A stretch of 64,000 bases of DNA from assembly GCF_019550915.1 (NCBI RefSeq), contig NZ_JAHWCI010000008.1, positions 310,001 through 374,000 on the forward strand, written 5' to 3'. Shown here piece by piece: positions 53,198 through 61,286 of this stretch. The DNA is from Mumia sp. zg.B17 (GTDB lineage: Bacteria; Actinomycetota; Actinomycetes; Propionibacteriales; Nocardioidaceae). Made by a program: the position numbers and the translations under genes. Position 1 is the first letter of the stretch; each line of letters starts with the position of its first letter. The notes under the pieces were generated by a model, which had not been told where the DNA came from, ran no database searches, and saw only the letters and a list, made by a program, of their open reading frames with translations.

Positions 53198-55483
53198 TCA
53201 GGACGCGCGGACGCAGCGAGCGACGTACCGTCCGTCGACGATCTCGATCCCGTGGGTCTCGTGCTCGAACCCGGGGAATCGGCGGTCGAACTCCTCCAGC
53301 GCGCGCAGGTACGCGAGGAACGGACTGTCGTCGTGGCCTGCGGACTCACCCGGCATCACCAACGGGATCCCGGGCGGGTACGGGACGAGCCCGATGGCCA
53401 GCGTCCGTCCGGCCAACTGGTCGAGCGGGACGGCGTCCACCGTCCCGCGGACCACGTGGGCGTACGCCTGCGCGGGCGTCATCACCGGATCCGGGTGGGT
53501 GCCGAAGGCCTCGGACTGCACCGACAGCATCCCCGTCTGGACGATCGTGGCGTGCTGCTCCCTGGCCAGGTCGCTCAATCCCATGCCGGCGTAGCGGCGC
53601 GGGTCCTGGGCGTACGTCGCGGGCAGCACCTGCTCCAGCGGCCGGTTCGCGTCGAGATCCCGTTTGAAGGACATCAGCGTCGTGACGAGGGAGCCCCACT
53701 TGCCGCGCGTCACTCCGATCGAGAACAGCAGGAGGATCGAGTAGGACTGGGTCTTCTCGACCACGATCGACGCCTGCTGCTCGAGGTAGGCCGCCAGGAT
53801 CGGCGCCGGGACCCCGAAGTCCGCCATGGTCCCGTCGGGCCGGACACCGGGCGTCACCACGGTGACCTTGATCGGGTCGAGCATCGCGTAGCGGTCGGGG
53901 AGGTCGAAGCCGTGCCAGTCCTCGCCCGCACGCAGCAGCCACGGCTCCGCCGATCCGCACAGCCACTCCTCGTCGGCGTCCTCGAAGCGGGCCTTCGACC
54001 CGTCCGACAACGTCACCGTCTCGGGCTGCCACGGCACCAGCGCCCAGTCGTCCTCCGGCGTCTCGGCGGCGACGCGCGCGAGCGTACGCCGGAACGAGAC
54101 CGCCTCCTGGATCGAGATCCCGGTCAGCAACGGGCCGCCACGACCCGACATCATCGCTGCGGACACGTCGTTCGACGCGATGATCGCGTACAGCGGCGAC
54201 GTGGAGGCGTGCATCATGTAGGCCTCGTTGAAGAGGTCGTGGTCCACCGGGTTGCGGCCGTTGCGGACGTGCAGGTACGACGCCTGCGACAGTGCGGCCA
54301 GGAGCTTGTGCGTGGACTGCGTCGCGAAGGTCGTCGGCGCGTCCGCGGCGCGCTCCCCGGTGTGCATCGCGAAGCGCTCGGCATAGATCGGGTGGAACGC
54401 CGCGTAGCCGTACCACGCCTCGTCGAAGTGGAGCCGGTCGATGTGCTCGCCGAGCGTCTGCTCGACGGTCGGCACGTGGTAGAGCAGGCCGTCGTACGTC
54501 GAGTTGGTGATCATCGCGATCGCCGGCCGCACCGACGCGTCCGCGACCAAGGGCGACTCCGCCAGCTTGGCGGCGACCGCCTCGCGGGTGAGCTCGCTCG
54601 GCGGAACGGGCCCGATGATGCCGAGGTGGTTGCGGGTGGTCGTGAGATAGACCGGCACGCCGTGGGTGAGCGTCGCGGCCTGCTCGATCGACTTGTGCGC
54701 GTTGCGGTCGAGGACCATCACGTCGCCAGCCACGACCGACGCCTGGTGCAGGACCCGGTTGGAGGTGGAGGTGCCGTTGGTGACGAAGTAGGTCATGTCC
54801 GCGCCGAAGATCGTGGCGGCCCGGCGCTCGGCCTCGCCGATCGGACCGGTGTGGTGGAGCAGCGACCCCAGCTCGTGGACGGACACCGAGAGGTCGGAAC
54901 GGAACGTCTGCTCGCCGAAGAACTCCCAGAACGCCCGGCCCGCGGGCGAGCGGAGGAACGCGGCGCCGCCCTCGTGCCCCGGGGTGTGCCAGGAGTACTC
55001 GTGCTTGCGCGAGAACGCGACGAGCGCACCGAACATCGGAGGAAGGACGTCCTGCCGGTAGCGCTCGGCGGCGTTGCGGATGCGCCCGGCGATCCACGAG
55101 GGGGTGTCGTCGAGGAGATAGATCAGCTGGTCGACCTCGCGCAGGACGGCGGTGTCGAGCGAGTCGGCGCCGCGGGTCCCTGTCATCACGAACACGGGAA
55201 GGTCGCTGTTGCGTGCCCGGACCCCGGCCAGGAACGAGGTCAGGTGGTCGGGGTCGACGTGGGCCTCGTGCTGGTCGGAGTCACCGCCGGCGTCGGCGAT
55301 CACGGCGCAGAGCGAGGCATCGGAGGCGATGCGGAGGACGGCGTCGTCGGGGCTCGGCGCGAACTCGGTCCGTACGTCGATCCGCTCGAGCTCCTGCACC
55401 ACGCGGCGGAGCATCTCCTCGTGGGCGGTGGAGGTCTGGGGGCGTTCGTCCACGATGAGGACCTTCAGGGTCCGCGCGGTCAT
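53198..55483 (-). CDS. Orn/Lys/Arg decarboxylase, class I (PLP)
   Basis: 761 residues from ATG 55483 (GAGGGG upstream); a GTG at 55507 would add eight residues. An N-terminal wing domain of ~130 residues (LKVLIVDERPQTSTAHEEML, then LCAVIADAGGDSDQHEAHVD) resembles a receiver, as in inducible bacterial lysine and arginine decarboxylases. The PLP domain has HTPGHEGGAAFLRSPAGRAF, VTNGTSTSNRVLHQASV, DRNAHKSIEQAATLTH, LHFDEAWYGYAAFHPIYAER and the Schiff-base Lys in ATQSTHKLLAALSQASYLHV. It decarboxylates a basic amino acid to a polyamine or agmatine. Substrate not determinable by eye. It lies beside the Mrp operon, both relevant to pH. Confidence 0.9.
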   Translation of the reverse strand: MTARTLKVLIVDERPQTSTAHEEMLRRVVQELERIDVRTEFAPSPDDAVLRIASDASLCAVIADAGGDSDQHEAHVDPDHLTSFLAGVRARNSDLPVFVMTGTRGADSLDTAVLREVDQLIYLLDDTPSWIAGRIRNAAERYRQDVLPPMFGALVAFSRKHEYSWHTPGHEGGAAFLRSPAGRAFWEFFGEQTFRSDLSVSVHELGSLLHHTGPIGEAERRAATIFGADMTYFVTNGTSTSNRVLHQASVVAGDVMVLDRNAHKSIEQAATLTHGVPVYLTTTRNHLGIIGPVPPSELTREAVAAKLAESPLVADASVRPAIAMITNSTYDGLLYHVPTVEQTLGEHIDRLHFDEAWYGYAAFHPIYAERFAMHTGERAADAPTTFATQSTHKLLAALSQASYLHVRNGRNPVDHDLFNEAYMMHASTSPLYAIIASNDVSAAMMSGRGGPLLTGISIQEAVSFRRTLARVAAETPEDDWALVPWQPETVTLSDGSKARFEDADEEWLCGSAEPWLLRAGEDWHGFDLPDRYAMLDPIKVTVVTPGVRPDGTMADFGVPAPILAAYLEQQASIVVEKTQSYSILLLFSIGVTRGKWGSLVTTLMSFKRDLDANRPLEQVLPATYAQDPRRYAGMGLSDLAREQHATIVQTGMLSVQSEAFGTHPDPVMTPAQAYAHVVRGTVDAVPLDQLAGRTLAIGLVPYPPGIPLVMPGESAGHDDSPFLAYLRALEEFDRRFPGFEHETHGIEIVDGRYVARCVRAS

Positions 55484-55652
55484 CGACCCCTCAGCCAGTT
55501 CCCTCACCGAAAATCCTCCCGCTCTGTGCCGTACCTCCGCAAAATACTACGTTCCGACCACGACAAATCGAACGACAGGGTCTCATATCCGTACGCGTCC
55601 AGACCGGGGCTCCGGCGTCGGCCTGTCCTCGCCGCCGGGTACGGTCGTCCTC

Positions 55653-56441
55653 ATGCGGATCGCCACGTGGAACGTCAACTCCATCCGTTCGCGCATCGAC
55701 CGCGTCACTGCGTGGCTCGAGCGCAGCGACGTGGACGTGCTGGCGATCCAGGAGACCAAGTGCCGTGACGACCAGTTCCCCGAGCTGCCGCTGCTGGCGG
55801 CCGGCTACGAGGTCGCGCACCACGGCCTGTCGCAGTGGAACGGCGTCGCGATCATCTCGCGCGTCGGCCTCGAGGACGTGCAGACCGGCTTCGCCGACAT
55901 GCCGACGTGGGGTGACCCCGCTGCCGCCGAGGCGCGCGCGATCTCCGCGGTCTGCGGCGGCGTACGCGTGTGGTCGCTCTATGTGCCCAACGGTCGCAAG
56001 CTCGATGATCCCCACTACGTCTACAAGCTCGAGTGGCTCCGCCAGCTCCGCGACGACGCCGCCGGCTGGCTCGCGGACGATCCGCAGGCGCAGATCGCCC
56101 TGACCGGCGACTGGAACATCGCCCCCCACGACGACGACGTGTGGGACATGGCCAAGTTCGAGGGCAGCACGCACGTCTCCAAGCTCGAGCGAGAGGCGTT
56201 CGCCGCGATCGAGGACGCGGGCTACTCCGACGTCGTCCGCCCGCACACGCCCGGGCCTGGCGTCTACACCTACTGGGACTACACCCAGCTGCGCTTCCCC
56301 CGACGCGAAGGCATGCGGATCGACTTCGCCCTGTGCTCCCCGGCGCTCGCGGCTCGGGTCACCGGCGCGTCGATCGATCGGCAGGAGCGCAAGGGCAAGG
56401 GCGCGTCCGACCACGCCCCCGTGGTCGTCGACCTCGCCTGA
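55653..56441 (+). CDS. xthA: Exodeoxyribonuclease III
   Basis: 262 residues from ATG 55653; the frame runs open to 55152 but the upstream part is antisense to the decarboxylase. AP endonuclease/3'-5' exonuclease of the ExoIII family: MRIATWNVNSIRSRIDRVTA, VLAIQETKCRDDQFPELPLL with the metal-binding Glu, VWSLYVPNGRKLDD with the catalytic Tyr, ALTGDWNIAPHDDDVWDM and the closing GKGASDHAPVVVDLA with the Asp/His dyad. It removes blocked 3' ends and cleaves AP sites in base excision repair. Confidence 0.93.
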   Translation: MRIATWNVNSIRSRIDRVTAWLERSDVDVLAIQETKCRDDQFPELPLLAAGYEVAHHGLSQWNGVAIISRVGLEDVQTGFADMPTWGDPAAAEARAISAVCGGVRVWSLYVPNGRKLDDPHYVYKLEWLRQLRDDAAGWLADDPQAQIALTGDWNIAPHDDDVWDMAKFEGSTHVSKLEREAFAAIEDAGYSDVVRPHTPGPGVYTYWDYTQLRFPRREGMRIDFALCSPALAARVTGASIDRQERKGKGASDHAPVVVDLA

Positions 56442-56450
56442 CCCGCCCAC

Positions 56451-56541
56451 GGGTCACTCTCTTGCGCTCGCGGGTCACCCTCTGGGGCTCGCGGGTCACT
56501 ATCTTGCGCCCGCGGGTCACTATCTTGCGCCCGCGGGTCAG
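56451..56541. repeat. Array of 21-bp tandem repeats, first copy
   Basis: GGGTCAC recurs at exactly 21-base spacing: 56451, 56472, 56493, 56514 and 56535. Read on the - strand the unit is GTGACCCGCGGGCGCAAGATA with small variations. The last unit contains the stop codon of the neighbouring - strand gene. The same unit appears in opposite orientation at 56868. Confidence 0.9.
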
Positions 56542-56858
56542 TGTCCAAGCAGGTCGGGCCGCGCACCTTCGTACGGAGCACGCCAGACATCCTTGCCACC
56601 CAGGGTCCCGACCTCCTCCCAGCCAGCCGCACGGAGCAGGTCGTCTTCGACCACGTCGGGGAAGCGACGGGGGTCGATGACATAGCGGTAGCGCGGCGGA
56701 TCCACGCGATGGTGCAGCACCAGGCGTACGGCGCTCAAGAATCCGAGGTGCTCGGCGACCCAACCGCGACTGGCCTGGTCCTCGAACCAGACCTCCAGCC
56801 GCTCAGTCCCGCGTACACGGAGGGGGACGAGCCACCATGCTCGCGTGTCACCAGTCAT
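56538..56858 (-). CDS. Small DUF2812-like protein between inverted repeat arrays
   Basis: 106 residues from ATG 56858 to a TGA formed by the last repeat unit. The pattern W-x-E-D-x-A-S-x-G-W, then VLHHRVDPPRYRYVIDPRRF and LLRAAGWEEVGTLGGKDVWR resembles the DUF2812 domain, whose typical form is an amphipathic ~100-residue unit beginning with a Trp-rich E-W-L-E-x-x-A-x-x-G-W motif. No signal peptide or membrane helix is evident. Function unknown. Unusually, the gene is bracketed by two arrays of the same 21-bp repeat in opposite orientation. Confidence 0.65.
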   Translation of the reverse strand: MTGDTRAWWLVPLRVRGTERLEVWFEDQASRGWVAEHLGFLSAVRLVLHHRVDPPRYRYVIDPRRFPDVVEDDLLRAAGWEEVGTLGGKDVWRAPYEGARPDLLGH

Positions 56859-56867
56859 GGCTCCATG

Positions 56868-56951
56868 GTGACTCGCGAGCGCCAGACAGTGACCCGCGAG
56901 CGCCAGACAGTGACCCGCGAGCGCCAGGGAGTGACCCGCGGCCGCCCGAGG
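56868..56951. repeat. Array of 21-bp tandem repeats, second copy (inverted)
   Basis: Units start at 56868, 56889, 56910 and 56931; the clearest is GTGACCCGCGAGCGCCAGACA. They are the same family as the array at 56451-56541, but read on the + strand. The array ends 7 bases before the LuxR regulator's stop. Each unit is 7 codons long and in frame would give VTRERQT; the open frames over it are artefacts. Confidence 0.9.
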
Positions 56952-56957
56952 GGTCTG

Positions 56958-57602
56958 TCAGTCCTGCAGGTAGGCGAGGACGGCGAGGATGCGGCGGTTG
57001 TCGTCGGCGGAGACCGGGAGGTCGAGCTTGGCAAAAATGCTGTTGGTGTGCTTCGCGATCGCCTTCTCGGTCACGAACAGGCGCGCCGCGATCGCCGCGT
57101 TGGAGCGGCCCTCCGCCATCAGGCCCAGCACCTCGCGCTCCCGGTCGGTCAGACGGTCCACCGGCCGGTTGGCGGCGGCCTTGGACAGCAGGGTCGACAC
57201 GACCTCCGGGTCGAGCACCGTGCCGCCGCCGGCCACCTGACGGACGGCGTCGACGAACCGATCGACATCGGCGATCCGGTCCTTCAGCAGATAACCCACG
57301 GCCCCCTCGCCCGACGACAGGAGCTCACGCGCGTACAGCTGCTCGACGTACTGCGACAGCACGAGCACCGGCAGCCCCGGCCGCGCCGCGCGCGCCTCGA
57401 TCGCCGTCCGCAGCCCCTCGTCGGTGAACGTCGGAGGCATCCGTACGTCCACGACCGCGACGTCCACGTCGACCTCGCGCAGCGCCTTCGCCAGCGACGG
57501 GGCGTTGTCGACCGCGGCGACGACCGTGAAGTCGTTGGCCTCGAGCAGGCGCGTCAGGCCGTCCCTGAGGAGGGCGAGGTCTTCGGCGATGACAACGCGC
57601 AC
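56958..57602 (-). CDS. NarL/LuxR-type response regulator
   Basis: 214 residues from GTG 57602. Receiver (about 1-120) with VVIAEDLALLRDGL acidic pocket, phospho-acceptor Asp in VAVVDVRMPPTFTDEG, Ser in VLSQYVE and Lys in YLLKDRI. The C-terminal LuxR helix-turn-helix reads DRLTDREREVLGLMAEGRSN followed by AAIAARLFVTEKAIAKHTNS. The kinase gene upstream overlaps it by 49 bases, so the two are coupled. The pair is divergent from the MMPL exporter, the probable target. Confidence 0.92.
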   Translation of the reverse strand: MRVVIAEDLALLRDGLTRLLEANDFTVVAAVDNAPSLAKALREVDVDVAVVDVRMPPTFTDEGLRTAIEARAARPGLPVLVLSQYVEQLYARELLSSGEGAVGYLLKDRIADVDRFVDAVRQVAGGGTVLDPEVVSTLLSKAAANRPVDRLTDREREVLGLMAEGRSNAAIAARLFVTEKAIAKHTNSIFAKLDLPVSADDNRRILAVLAYLQD

Positions 57603-58888
57603 GGCAGCTCCATGGTGACGACGGTGGGTCCCCCGGCGGGGCTCTCGACCACCATGGTGCCGTCGAAGGCGGCCAAACGGCGAGCGATTCCGTCAAGCCC
57701 CGTGCCGCCGGCCGGGTCAGCACCGCCTCGGCCGTTGTCGGCCACGACCGTCCGCAGCCGCTCGCCGTCGTGCGCCAGGTCCACCGAAGCCGCGGTGGCA
57801 CCGGAGTGCTTGACGACGTTGGCGAGCGCCTCGGCGATCGCGAAGTACATCGCCGACTCCACCGGCTCGGGCGCCCTTCCGGGCACCACCGCGGAGAACG
57901 ACGTCGGGACCGCCAGATCGAGCATCAGCGCCTGCGCCGCTCCGACGAGCCCGCGGTCGGCCAGCACCGGCGGGTGGATCCCGCGGACGACCGAGCGCAG
58001 GTCACCGAGAGCCGACGTCGTGGTCAGCCGCGCCTCCTCGATCAGCCGGGAAGCCGCCTCCGGGTCGGTACGCATCAGCTGCTCGGCCAGCCCCAGGCTC
58101 ATCCCGAGCGACACCAGCCGCGCCTGTGCACCGTCGTGCAGGTCGCGCTCGATGCGCCGCAGCTCGGCAGCGGAGTGGTCGATCGTCTCCGTACGAGACG
58201 CCGACACCTCGGCCAGCCTCTTCTCGAGCTCGGCGCGCGTCGGCGACAGCAGCGCGAGGTCCATCCGCACACGCAGGCGGCTCACCGGCGGCGTGACGAA
58301 CCACCAGGCCAGGACGCACAGCGCAGCGGGCACCCACATCGCGAAGGACGACGCCACGTCGTGGACCTGCACGAGACGCCAGTCCATGTCGAAGACGCCA
58401 GCGGGAGTCACCGCGTAGATGAAGGGGAAGATCAGGAACCACACCACACCCAGCAGCAGCAGCACCGGGACCCACGAGAGGACCCATCCCACCGTCACCG
58501 AGGCGTACGACCAGCCGAGGTCACGCCATCGCGCGGGGTCTCGCGCCCAGTCCTTCACGACGACGTTGACGCCGTGCGACTCGCGCTGGTGGTACGGGCT
58601 GAGCACCGAGGTCCGGAGGACCTGGGTCGCGAAGTAGCGGTGCACGTTGGCGAGCTGTCGCAGGAACGGCACGAACGCGGCGAGGGCCGCGAGCCCGATG
58701 CCCAGGACGCCGAGCGGGATCGCGACGGTGATCACGATCAGCGTGATCAGCGTCGGGATCCCGAGCACCAGGTAGACGAGGGCGAGCCCGGTCAGCGCGA
58801 ACCGTGACGTGCGCCGCGATCCGGCGTCCGACTCGGGTGCACCCGTGGGCAAGCTCATCATGACTCCTGGGTCCGCTGTCGTGGCCAT
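57554..58888 (-). CDS. Histidine kinase with integral membrane sensor (NarX/LiaS type)
   Basis: 444 residues from ATG 58888. N-terminal sensor with about four to five membrane segments (LVYLVLGIPTLITLIVITVA, then VTVGWVLSWVPVLLLLGVVW and AALCVLAWWFVTPPVS), typical of the 'sensor domain' kinases of actinobacteria that watch the membrane. HisKA_3: RRIERDLHDGAQARLVSLGM with the phospho-acceptor His. The HATPase follows with IAEALANVVKHSGAT and DNGRGGADPAGGTGLDGIAR. It partners the LuxR-type regulator encoded next, with overlapping reading frames. Confidence 0.9.
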   Translation of the reverse strand: MATTADPGVMMSLPTGAPESDAGSRRTSRFALTGLALVYLVLGIPTLITLIVITVAIPLGVLGIGLAALAAFVPFLRQLANVHRYFATQVLRTSVLSPYHQRESHGVNVVVKDWARDPARWRDLGWSYASVTVGWVLSWVPVLLLLGVVWFLIFPFIYAVTPAGVFDMDWRLVQVHDVASSFAMWVPAALCVLAWWFVTPPVSRLRVRMDLALLSPTRAELEKRLAEVSASRTETIDHSAAELRRIERDLHDGAQARLVSLGMSLGLAEQLMRTDPEAASRLIEEARLTTTSALGDLRSVVRGIHPPVLADRGLVGAAQALMLDLAVPTSFSAVVPGRAPEPVESAMYFAIAEALANVVKHSGATAASVDLAHDGERLRTVVADNGRGGADPAGGTGLDGIARRLAAFDGTMVVESPAGGPTVVTMELPCALSSPKTSPSSGTA

Positions 58889-59025
58889 GCTCCCACTGTC
58901 GGTCAGAGGGGCGCCGCAGACAGTGGACCTAGCACCACCATGGTCCGGGGTCTCGCACCCGTGATCGGGAGCACGCGAGGCGGAATCGTCGTCGACGAAC
59001 GATCCGGACGATCCGAGAGGCCATC

Positions 59026-61212
59026 ATGACGACCACCGCACCTCTTCCGCACAGGCGAGCAAGCAGCCCCACACGCCGCTCGCCGGTCGTGCGGGTCGCC
59101 CGTTGGAGCGCGACCCACCCGTGGCGCGCGCTCACCCTCTGGTTGACGCTGGTCGTCGGCGCGATGGCGCTGATGGCCGTCGTGCCGACGCAGAGCATGT
59201 CCGACGACGACTACGGCGTCGGGGAGTCGGGGCGTGCGGCGGAGATGATCCGCGACGCGAACCTGGAGAGCGCCCCGGGCGAGGTTGTCCTGATCACTGC
59301 CGAGAGCGGGGTGCTGGAGCGTACGGCCGCCGATCAGGCGTACGAGTCGCTGCGCGCCGGTGCCGAGGGCATCGCGCACGTCGACGCCGTCGGGCCACCG
59401 ACGTGGTCCGAGGACCGCTCCGCGATGCTCGTGCCGCTGACGTTGGAGAAGGGTGTCGACGACCTCGACGCGACGGTGGAGGCGTTGCAGGCCTCCACCG
59501 CCGAGGTCGCGGAAGGCAACCCCGGGGTCGACATCGCCCAGACCGGTGGGGAGTCGATCGGCACCCAGATCGACGAGCGCGTCGGCGAGGATCTCGGGTC
59601 GGGCGAGGCACGCAGCCTCCCGATCACGCTGCTGATCATGATCGTGGCCTTCGGCGCCCTGACCGCTGCCCTGATCCCCGTGGCACTCGCGTTCTCGTGC
59701 GTGCTGACCGCGATGGGCCTGTACGCCGTAGCCTCCGCCCTGATCCCCGACTCAGGGACCGTCGCCAGCGTGATCCTCATGATCGGGATGGCGGTCGGCG
59801 TGGACTACTCGTTGTTCTACCTCAAGCGCGAGCGTGAGGAGCGTCGCAAGGGTGCGAGCACGATCGACGCGATCGAGATCGCTGCTGCGACCTCGGGGCG
59901 TGCCGTCGTGGTCGCCGGAGTCGCGGTGATCGTCGCGATGTCGGGTCTCTTCCTGACCCGTGACACCGTCTTCGCTGGACTCGCGGTCGGGGCCATCCTC
60001 GTGGTGGCTGTCGCGATGGTCGGCTCGGTGACGGTCCTGCCGGCGCTGCTGGCCAAGCTCGGCCGGTGGGTCGACCGACCACGGATCCCCCTGCTGTGGC
60101 GGCTGAACCGCCGTATCGGCGAAGGCGGGATCAGCAAGCGCCTCATCCGTCCCGTCCTCGCCCGCCCCAAGACCTCCCTGCTGGTCTCGGTCGGTCTTCT
60201 GCTCGCACTCTCCGCACCGGCGCTGGGGATGAAGCTGCACGAGGGGACGATCGACACCCTGCCTCAGGAGCTCCCTGCCGTGGCCACCTATCACGACGTG
60301 CAGCGCCACTTCCCTGCGGAACGGCCGACGATCGAGGTGGTGGCGCGGGCCGACGGGAACGCCACGGAGGTCGGCCGGGCACTCGACGATCTCGCGACTC
60401 GCGCCCAGGCGGAGGGGCTCGCCTCGGACGCCGAGCCGGTGGCGGTGGCCGCGGACGGACGGACCTCGGTCCTCCGACTGACCGCCGCCGGGGCCGACGG
60501 AGAGCAGGCGAACGAGGACGCGGTCTCTGAGCTCCGCGACACGGCCGGTCCCGCAGCCTTCGACGACCTCGGCCGGGTGGAGTGGGCGCTCGGGGGTGAC
60601 GTGGCCGCCACGATGGACAGCCAGGACAACCAGCGTGGCGCCTTGCCGCTCGTGGTCGGGTTCGTGCTCCTGCTGACGCTGGTGATGATGGCTGTCGTGT
60701 TCCGCAGCGGGGCGGTCGCACTGCTCACGACGGGGCTCAACCTGTTGTCGGTGGGCGCTGCCTTCGGCGTGATGACGCTCGTCTTCCAGAACACGTGGGC
60801 CGAGGGCCTGCTCGACTTCACGTCACCGGGCTTCGTGGTGGACTGGGTGCCGCTCTTCTGCTTCGTGGTCCTGATCGGACTCTCGATGGACTACCACGTG
60901 TTCGTGATGAGCCGGGTCCGTGAAGGGATGCGGCGGGGACTGTCGACACGGCTCGCCGTCGAGTACGGCGTGCGCGAGACCGCGAGCGTCGTCACGAGTG
61001 CGGCGGCCGTGATGGTGTCGGTCTTCGCGGTGTTCGCGACGCTGTCGATGCTGGAGATGAAGCAGATGGGCGTCGGGCTCTCGGTGGCGATCCTGGTCGA
61101 CGCCACGATCGTCCGGCTGGTCCTGCTCCCTGCGGCGCTCGTGCTGCTGGACAAGCACCTGGGCTCGCTGCGCCGCCCTGAGCGGACGCGGGAGGTGGTG
61201 CCCGCTGCATGA
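59026..61212 (+). CDS. MMPL/RND-family membrane exporter
   Basis: 728 residues from ATG 59026. Two repeats of six membrane helices separated by large outer loops (about 40-200 and 400-560). The proton-relay motifs are present: GVDYSLFYLKREREERRKGA in the first half and GLSMDYHVFVMSRVREGMRR in the second, with the Asp-Tyr pair that carries protons in MmpL3-like proteins. Members export lipids, siderophores or drugs. It is divergent from the kinase/regulator pair at 56958-58888; the gap has a 10-bp palindrome, TCGTCGACGA, at 58989-58998. Confidence 0.9.
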   Translation: MTTTAPLPHRRASSPTRRSPVVRVARWSATHPWRALTLWLTLVVGAMALMAVVPTQSMSDDDYGVGESGRAAEMIRDANLESAPGEVVLITAESGVLERTAADQAYESLRAGAEGIAHVDAVGPPTWSEDRSAMLVPLTLEKGVDDLDATVEALQASTAEVAEGNPGVDIAQTGGESIGTQIDERVGEDLGSGEARSLPITLLIMIVAFGALTAALIPVALAFSCVLTAMGLYAVASALIPDSGTVASVILMIGMAVGVDYSLFYLKREREERRKGASTIDAIEIAAATSGRAVVVAGVAVIVAMSGLFLTRDTVFAGLAVGAILVVAVAMVGSVTVLPALLAKLGRWVDRPRIPLLWRLNRRIGEGGISKRLIRPVLARPKTSLLVSVGLLLALSAPALGMKLHEGTIDTLPQELPAVATYHDVQRHFPAERPTIEVVARADGNATEVGRALDDLATRAQAEGLASDAEPVAVAADGRTSVLRLTAAGADGEQANEDAVSELRDTAGPAAFDDLGRVEWALGGDVAATMDSQDNQRGALPLVVGFVLLLTLVMMAVVFRSGAVALLTTGLNLLSVGAAFGVMTLVFQNTWAEGLLDFTSPGFVVDWVPLFCFVVLIGLSMDYHVFVMSRVREGMRRGLSTRLAVEYGVRETASVVTSAAAVMVSVFAVFATLSMLEMKQMGVGLSVAILVDATIVRLVLLPAALVLLDKHLGSLRRPERTREVVPAA

Positions 61213-61232
61213 CCCGATCGGCTGACACGCAT

Positions 61233-61264
61233 CGACATCGCGACCATCGGGGGTCGCGATGTCG
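61233..61264. terminator. Bidirectional terminator between MMPL exporter and tmsB
   Basis: A perfect 13-bp stem (61233-61245 with 61252-61264) with a 6-base loop in the 74-base gap between convergent stops. A T follows on the + strand side. It can act in both directions. Confidence 0.8.
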
Positions 61265-61286
61265 TTGCGTACGGCGTGGGTGCCGG

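Noticed and set aside
56451-56951. 21-bp arrays as a CRISPR
   Set aside because: Units are contiguous with no unique spacers, are in opposite orientations, and no cas genes are present.
56868-56951. VTRERQT repeats as a protein
   Set aside because: The + frame over the repeats has no start context or conserved domain; the 21-bp period merely keeps it open.
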